7,487 bases of DNA, from the NCBI GenBank assembly GCA_030446955.1, contig JAUJMG010000002.1:1-7487 (forward strand), in the 5' to 3' direction. The notes under the pieces were generated by a model, which saw only the letters and a list, made by a program, of their open reading frames with translations, was not told the DNA's origin and did not search any database. The stretch comes from Thermomicrobiales bacterium. GTDB taxonomy: Bacteria > Chloroflexota > Chloroflexia > Thermomicrobiales > UBA6265. Position 1 is the first letter of the stretch; each line of letters starts with the position of its first letter. Positions 5,198 through 7,487 of this stretch are shown here, piece after piece. The position numbers were made by a program, and so were the translations under genes.

Positions 5198-7168
5198 CTA
5201 CGGCTTTTCTGGCAGTTCACTGAGTGGAATCCGAGCGGACCAGATCTGCTGGAGACCGGTGCGAGGATCGTTCCAGAACGGAATCACAGCCTCGCCCGTG
5301 ATGGCGAGCCCCTGATAGTCTCCGAAGAACAGGTTGCCGCTCGGCGCCGGCGGAGCAGCGAGCGATGGATCGAGCTGCTGGGTGCTTACCCGGACGGCTG
5401 GTCCAAAGCGACGGCCGCCGTCGGTGGAGCGGGCGATGTAGACATCGGCTAGCCGGTTCTCGGGGTCTGCGCGTCGGTCGAACCAGGAAACGACCACCGT
5501 ACCGCCGGCCGCGATAGCAAGGCTGGGCTGAAACTGATCGCCACGGGCGATGTCGTTGACGTGGATCGGCTCGGAGAAGCGAGTTCCGCCATCGGTCGAG
5601 CGGCTCAGCCAGATGTTGACATTGCCGTTCCGGTCATCGTTCCAGACCACTACCAAATCTCCCGTATCCGGTGCCACGGCAAGTGCTGGCAGAGCTGCGG
5701 CGCGAAAGCCACCGTTCAGTTGTCGCGGCATCACCGCGACCTGGATCACCGCCCGGGGCTCATCGAACGTCCTGCCGCCGTCGCGAGATATGGTGAGACG
5801 GTAGGTTGCGACGTCAGGGTGAGGAGTGTAGGTCGGGCCGAGAACATAGATCGCCCCATCCGGTCCCACAGCAACCTGAGCGCCCGCGCAGGCGGTGAGC
5901 AAGGTCTTGCGCGGCGAGAACGTCCGACCCCCGTCCGTGGAGCGGCTGAAAGACGTGACACAGTTGTCCTGCCAGACGACGTAGACGTTGCCCCGGTGGG
6001 GGCTATTGGATACGTCGACCGCTAGCCACTCTTTGTCATCGAAGGATCCAATGTCAACCTTGACCGGAGCGGCGAAGGTCTCTCCGCCATCGTTCGACCG
6101 GTAGGTGAAGACGCCCCAACCGCCGTTCGCACGGGTGTCTGGAGCGATCGCCTCCGCAAGGAGGTCGGTGGCCTCCTCCTCAGGTTTGATCTCCGTCGCG
6201 GCGATCACGGCTACGTAGACCTCCCCGTCCGGTCCGAAGGCGACCACTGGATCGCTGGTGATGGTGAAGGCTTCGAGTCCAGGGAGAATGCCGCGCTCCG
6301 ACCAACTCCGACCGCCATCGTCGGAGGAGAAGACGCCGACGCGAAAGCCGTAACTGCTGTTGTCGGTGAAGAACTTTGAGGCCCCGACGAGCCGCTCCGG
6401 ATTTTTGGGGTCCACGGCGACATGGGGCTCGCTGTAGGCGGAAAAACCGCCCGAACTCACCCGTACATTTGCCGGACCCGGTGGGCGGTCCATACCGAGA
6501 ACCGCCACATCGTCGAGCCAGTAGTGGGTACTCGCGGTCGCGGCAGTTGTCCGGCCGACAAAGGTCATCCGCAGGGGTTGCTTCGCCTGGACTGCCTGAG
6601 CGGCCAAGGCAGTGATGTCGATCCGGTGTTGGGCGAATGCGTCGGAGACGGCGACCTCCTCGCACGAGCGCCCCACGGTCTCGGCTGAGCCATTCCCAAC
6701 CGTCACCCGGACCACGAAGTTGTCCTCGCATCCGTTCCCCGGCGCCTTCGCGGTTTCCGTCCGGAGAGAGTAGACCAGTGTCAGCGCTCGATGCCCCAGT
6801 GGCGGTTTGATCTCTTGGGCCAGTTGATCTTGACAGTTGGGCACCCCGCATAATCGGACCGCCGTTTCATGTTCGCCGGCCTGACCGACATGGACCGTGC
6901 GGTCGGATTGCCGGCGCGTAAAGCGCCAGGGAGACGACGCGGCTGACACGCCTGCCGCAAGGCTCTCGAAGTCCCCATCTCGCACCGCTGACGTTGCAGT
7001 CTCCCCGGCGGCAACATCCGCGACGGCCGTGGAGGTGGCTGTCGGGGGGCTGAACATCACCGGCATGACGACGAGCGCGAATGCAAGCAGGAGTGATGCG
7101 GGTAGCCACCGGTAATGGTTGGTTGGGGGAGGCGGCTGGAGCCGCGCTGGCGAAAACAGGTTAGGCAC
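5198..7168 (-). CDS. Exported BNR/Asp-box beta-propeller protein (sialidase-like fold)
   Basis: From GTG 7168 this is a 656-residue exported protein. Residues about 1-20 are a polar, Arg/His-containing n-region; WLPASLLLAFALVVMPVMFS (about 21-40) is a signal peptide or membrane anchor. Residues about 60-225 form a jelly-roll-like module (DGDFESL near its start, HYWLDDVAVLGM at its end) with four cysteines (108, 112, 148, 169) probably in disulfides. Then come six Asp-boxes of S-x-D-x-G-x-x-W/F type at about 282-289, 358-365, 410-417, 461-468, 524-531 and 581-588, spaced 51-76 residues, as in a six-bladed propeller. Strands such as VVVWNDDR and VVSWFDRR recur before the boxes. I see no sialidase RIP motif before the first blade, so sialidase activity should not be assumed. 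GTG 7168 overlaps the upstream gene's stop by 8 bases, which supports this start over a TTG at 7234 lacking a ribosome site. Likely a surface or secreted carbohydrate-binding or -cleaving protein. Confidence 0.85.
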   Translation of the reverse strand: MPNLFSPARLQPPPPTNHYRWLPASLLLAFALVVMPVMFSPPTATSTAVADVAAGETATSAVRDGDFESLAAGVSAASSPWRFTRRQSDRTVHVGQAGEHETAVRLCGVPNCQDQLAQEIKPPLGHRALTLVYSLRTETAKAPGNGCEDNFVVRVTVGNGSAETVGRSCEEVAVSDAFAQHRIDITALAAQAVQAKQPLRMTFVGRTTAATASTHYWLDDVAVLGMDRPPGPANVRVSSGGFSAYSEPHVAVDPKNPERLVGASKFFTDNSSYGFRVGVFSSDDGGRSWSERGILPGLEAFTITSDPVVAFGPDGEVYVAVIAATEIKPEEEATDLLAEAIAPDTRANGGWGVFTYRSNDGGETFAAPVKVDIGSFDDKEWLAVDVSNSPHRGNVYVVWQDNCVTSFSRSTDGGRTFSPRKTLLTACAGAQVAVGPDGAIYVLGPTYTPHPDVATYRLTISRDGGRTFDEPRAVIQVAVMPRQLNGGFRAAALPALAVAPDTGDLVVVWNDDRNGNVNIWLSRSTDGGTRFSEPIHVNDIARGDQFQPSLAIAAGGTVVVSWFDRRADPENRLADVYIARSTDGGRRFGPAVRVSTQQLDPSLAAPPAPSGNLFFGDYQGLAITGEAVIPFWNDPRTGLQQIWSARIPLSELPEKP

Positions 7169-7487
7169 GGTGGGTCGCCGACTCTTGGGGACGACGAAAG
7201 CCCGCGCACAGATCGTTCTCGTCGGGTAAAGCAACGCCGGGTGCTGGGGCCGGCTTCAGGCGGACGAAGCAGTCGCGCGTGAACAGGGTACGCATGGTGT
7301 CGTCCGGGATCGTGCGAAACGGGTGGTGAGGCCCGTACTGGGTCTGGTGGGTCGCAAGGGAAGCGGATCGGCGGTCGAAGAAGCGTTCGACCGGCACCAC
7401 CGTGGTGACGCGTGCATCGTCTGTGCCGATCGCGTCCGCGGTAATGGTCTGAACGGAGCCGAAGTCGAGAGCCGGGAAGCCGTTGGC
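7161..7487 (-). CDS. PIG-L/LmbE-type deacetylase, C-terminal part (truncated by window edge)
   Basis: The minus frame is open from the window end to TAA at 7163-7161, giving the last 108 residues of a protein that starts outside the window. The segment VTTVVPVERFFDRRSASLATHQTQYG (given here as VTTVVPVERFF, then DRRSASLATHQTQYG, visible residues about 27-52) resembles the C-terminal region of PIG-L zinc-dependent N-acetylglucosaminyl deacetylases (MshB, LmbE relatives), where VTT-x-I-D and a Lys/Arg-x-x-A-x-x-x-H-x-x-Q helix are typical. HHPFRTIPDDTMRTLFTRDCFVRL and a final ENDLCAGF stretch also fit family members. The zinc-binding AHPDD motif would be in the missing N-terminal part, so the assignment rests on the C-terminus only. 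The last codons overlap the start of the propeller gene (8 bases), which implies co-transcription and translational coupling. Confidence 0.6.
   Translation of the reverse strand, partial: ANGFPALDFGSVQTITADAIGTDDARVTTVVPVERFFDRRSASLATHQTQYGPHHPFRTIPDDTMRTLFTRDCFVRLKPAPAPGVALPDENDLCAGFRRPQESATHRA

Noticed and set aside
6180..6851. Minus-strand open frame inside the propeller gene in another frame
   Set aside because: Arg/Gly/Ser-rich shadow of the Asp-box protein without motifs of its own.
7169..7234. TTG at 7234 as the start of the propeller protein
   Set aside because: It lacks a ribosome binding site and would give a 73-base overlap with the upstream gene; GTG 7168 gives an 8-base overlap and a better-shaped signal peptide.
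1..7487. tRNA, rRNA, CRISPR repeats, insertion sequence ends or attachment sites
   Set aside because: No cloverleaf-like segment, no regularly spaced direct repeats, no transposase or integrase motifs and no terminal inverted repeats with target duplications were seen by eye.

Overview
This is a high-GC bacterial window with short intergenic gaps, GTG starts and protein families that suggest Chloroflexota (Thermomicrobia-like) or a similar high-GC lineage. That taxonomic placement is an inference from composition and protein flavour only. I see no rRNA, tRNA, CRISPR array, transposase, integrase or phage gene. The region looks like an ordinary chromosomal mix of housekeeping and accessory genes, not a mobile island or a recognisable new defence or biosynthetic system.

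Layout, left to right. (1) 1-876, plus: 3' part of a class C beta-lactamase-fold serine hydrolase, cut by the window edge. (2) 999-1586, plus: a stand-alone MOSC-domain protein. (3) 1587-1895: a convergent gap with one long inverted repeat just beyond each flanking gene, probably paired transcription terminators without a U-tract. (4) 3356 down to 1896, minus: an Lrp/AsnC-type regulator with an unusual basic, AT-hook-like C-terminal tail, followed by purN (phosphoribosylglycinamide formyltransferase). The spacer between them carries a hairpin, and the purN start is uncertain. (5) 3357-3875: a divergent control region of about 500 bases with a candidate promoter in each direction. (6) 3876-5101, plus: a two-domain sulfurtransferase (rhodanese), a possible 23-residue small protein behind a strong ribosome binding site, and an 82-residue protein of unknown function. 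(7) 7487 down to 5198, minus: the C-terminal end of a PIG-L/LmbE-type deacetylase whose stop codon overlaps the start of a large exported six-Asp-box beta-propeller protein.

How the genes may work together. The Lrp-like regulator and purN are co-oriented and may be co-transcribed. The deacetylase and the exported propeller overlap by 8 bases and are probably translationally coupled, which fits a shared role in carbohydrate or glycoconjugate handling, although neither substrate can be read from the sequence. The sulfurtransferase and the MOSC protein both belong to sulfur-related families but lie in separate transcription units about 2.3 kb apart. The most distinctive points are the AT-hook tail on the regulator, the structured Lrp-purN spacer with the disputed purN start, and the propeller protein, which looks sialidase-like but shows no recognisable sialidase RIP motif.
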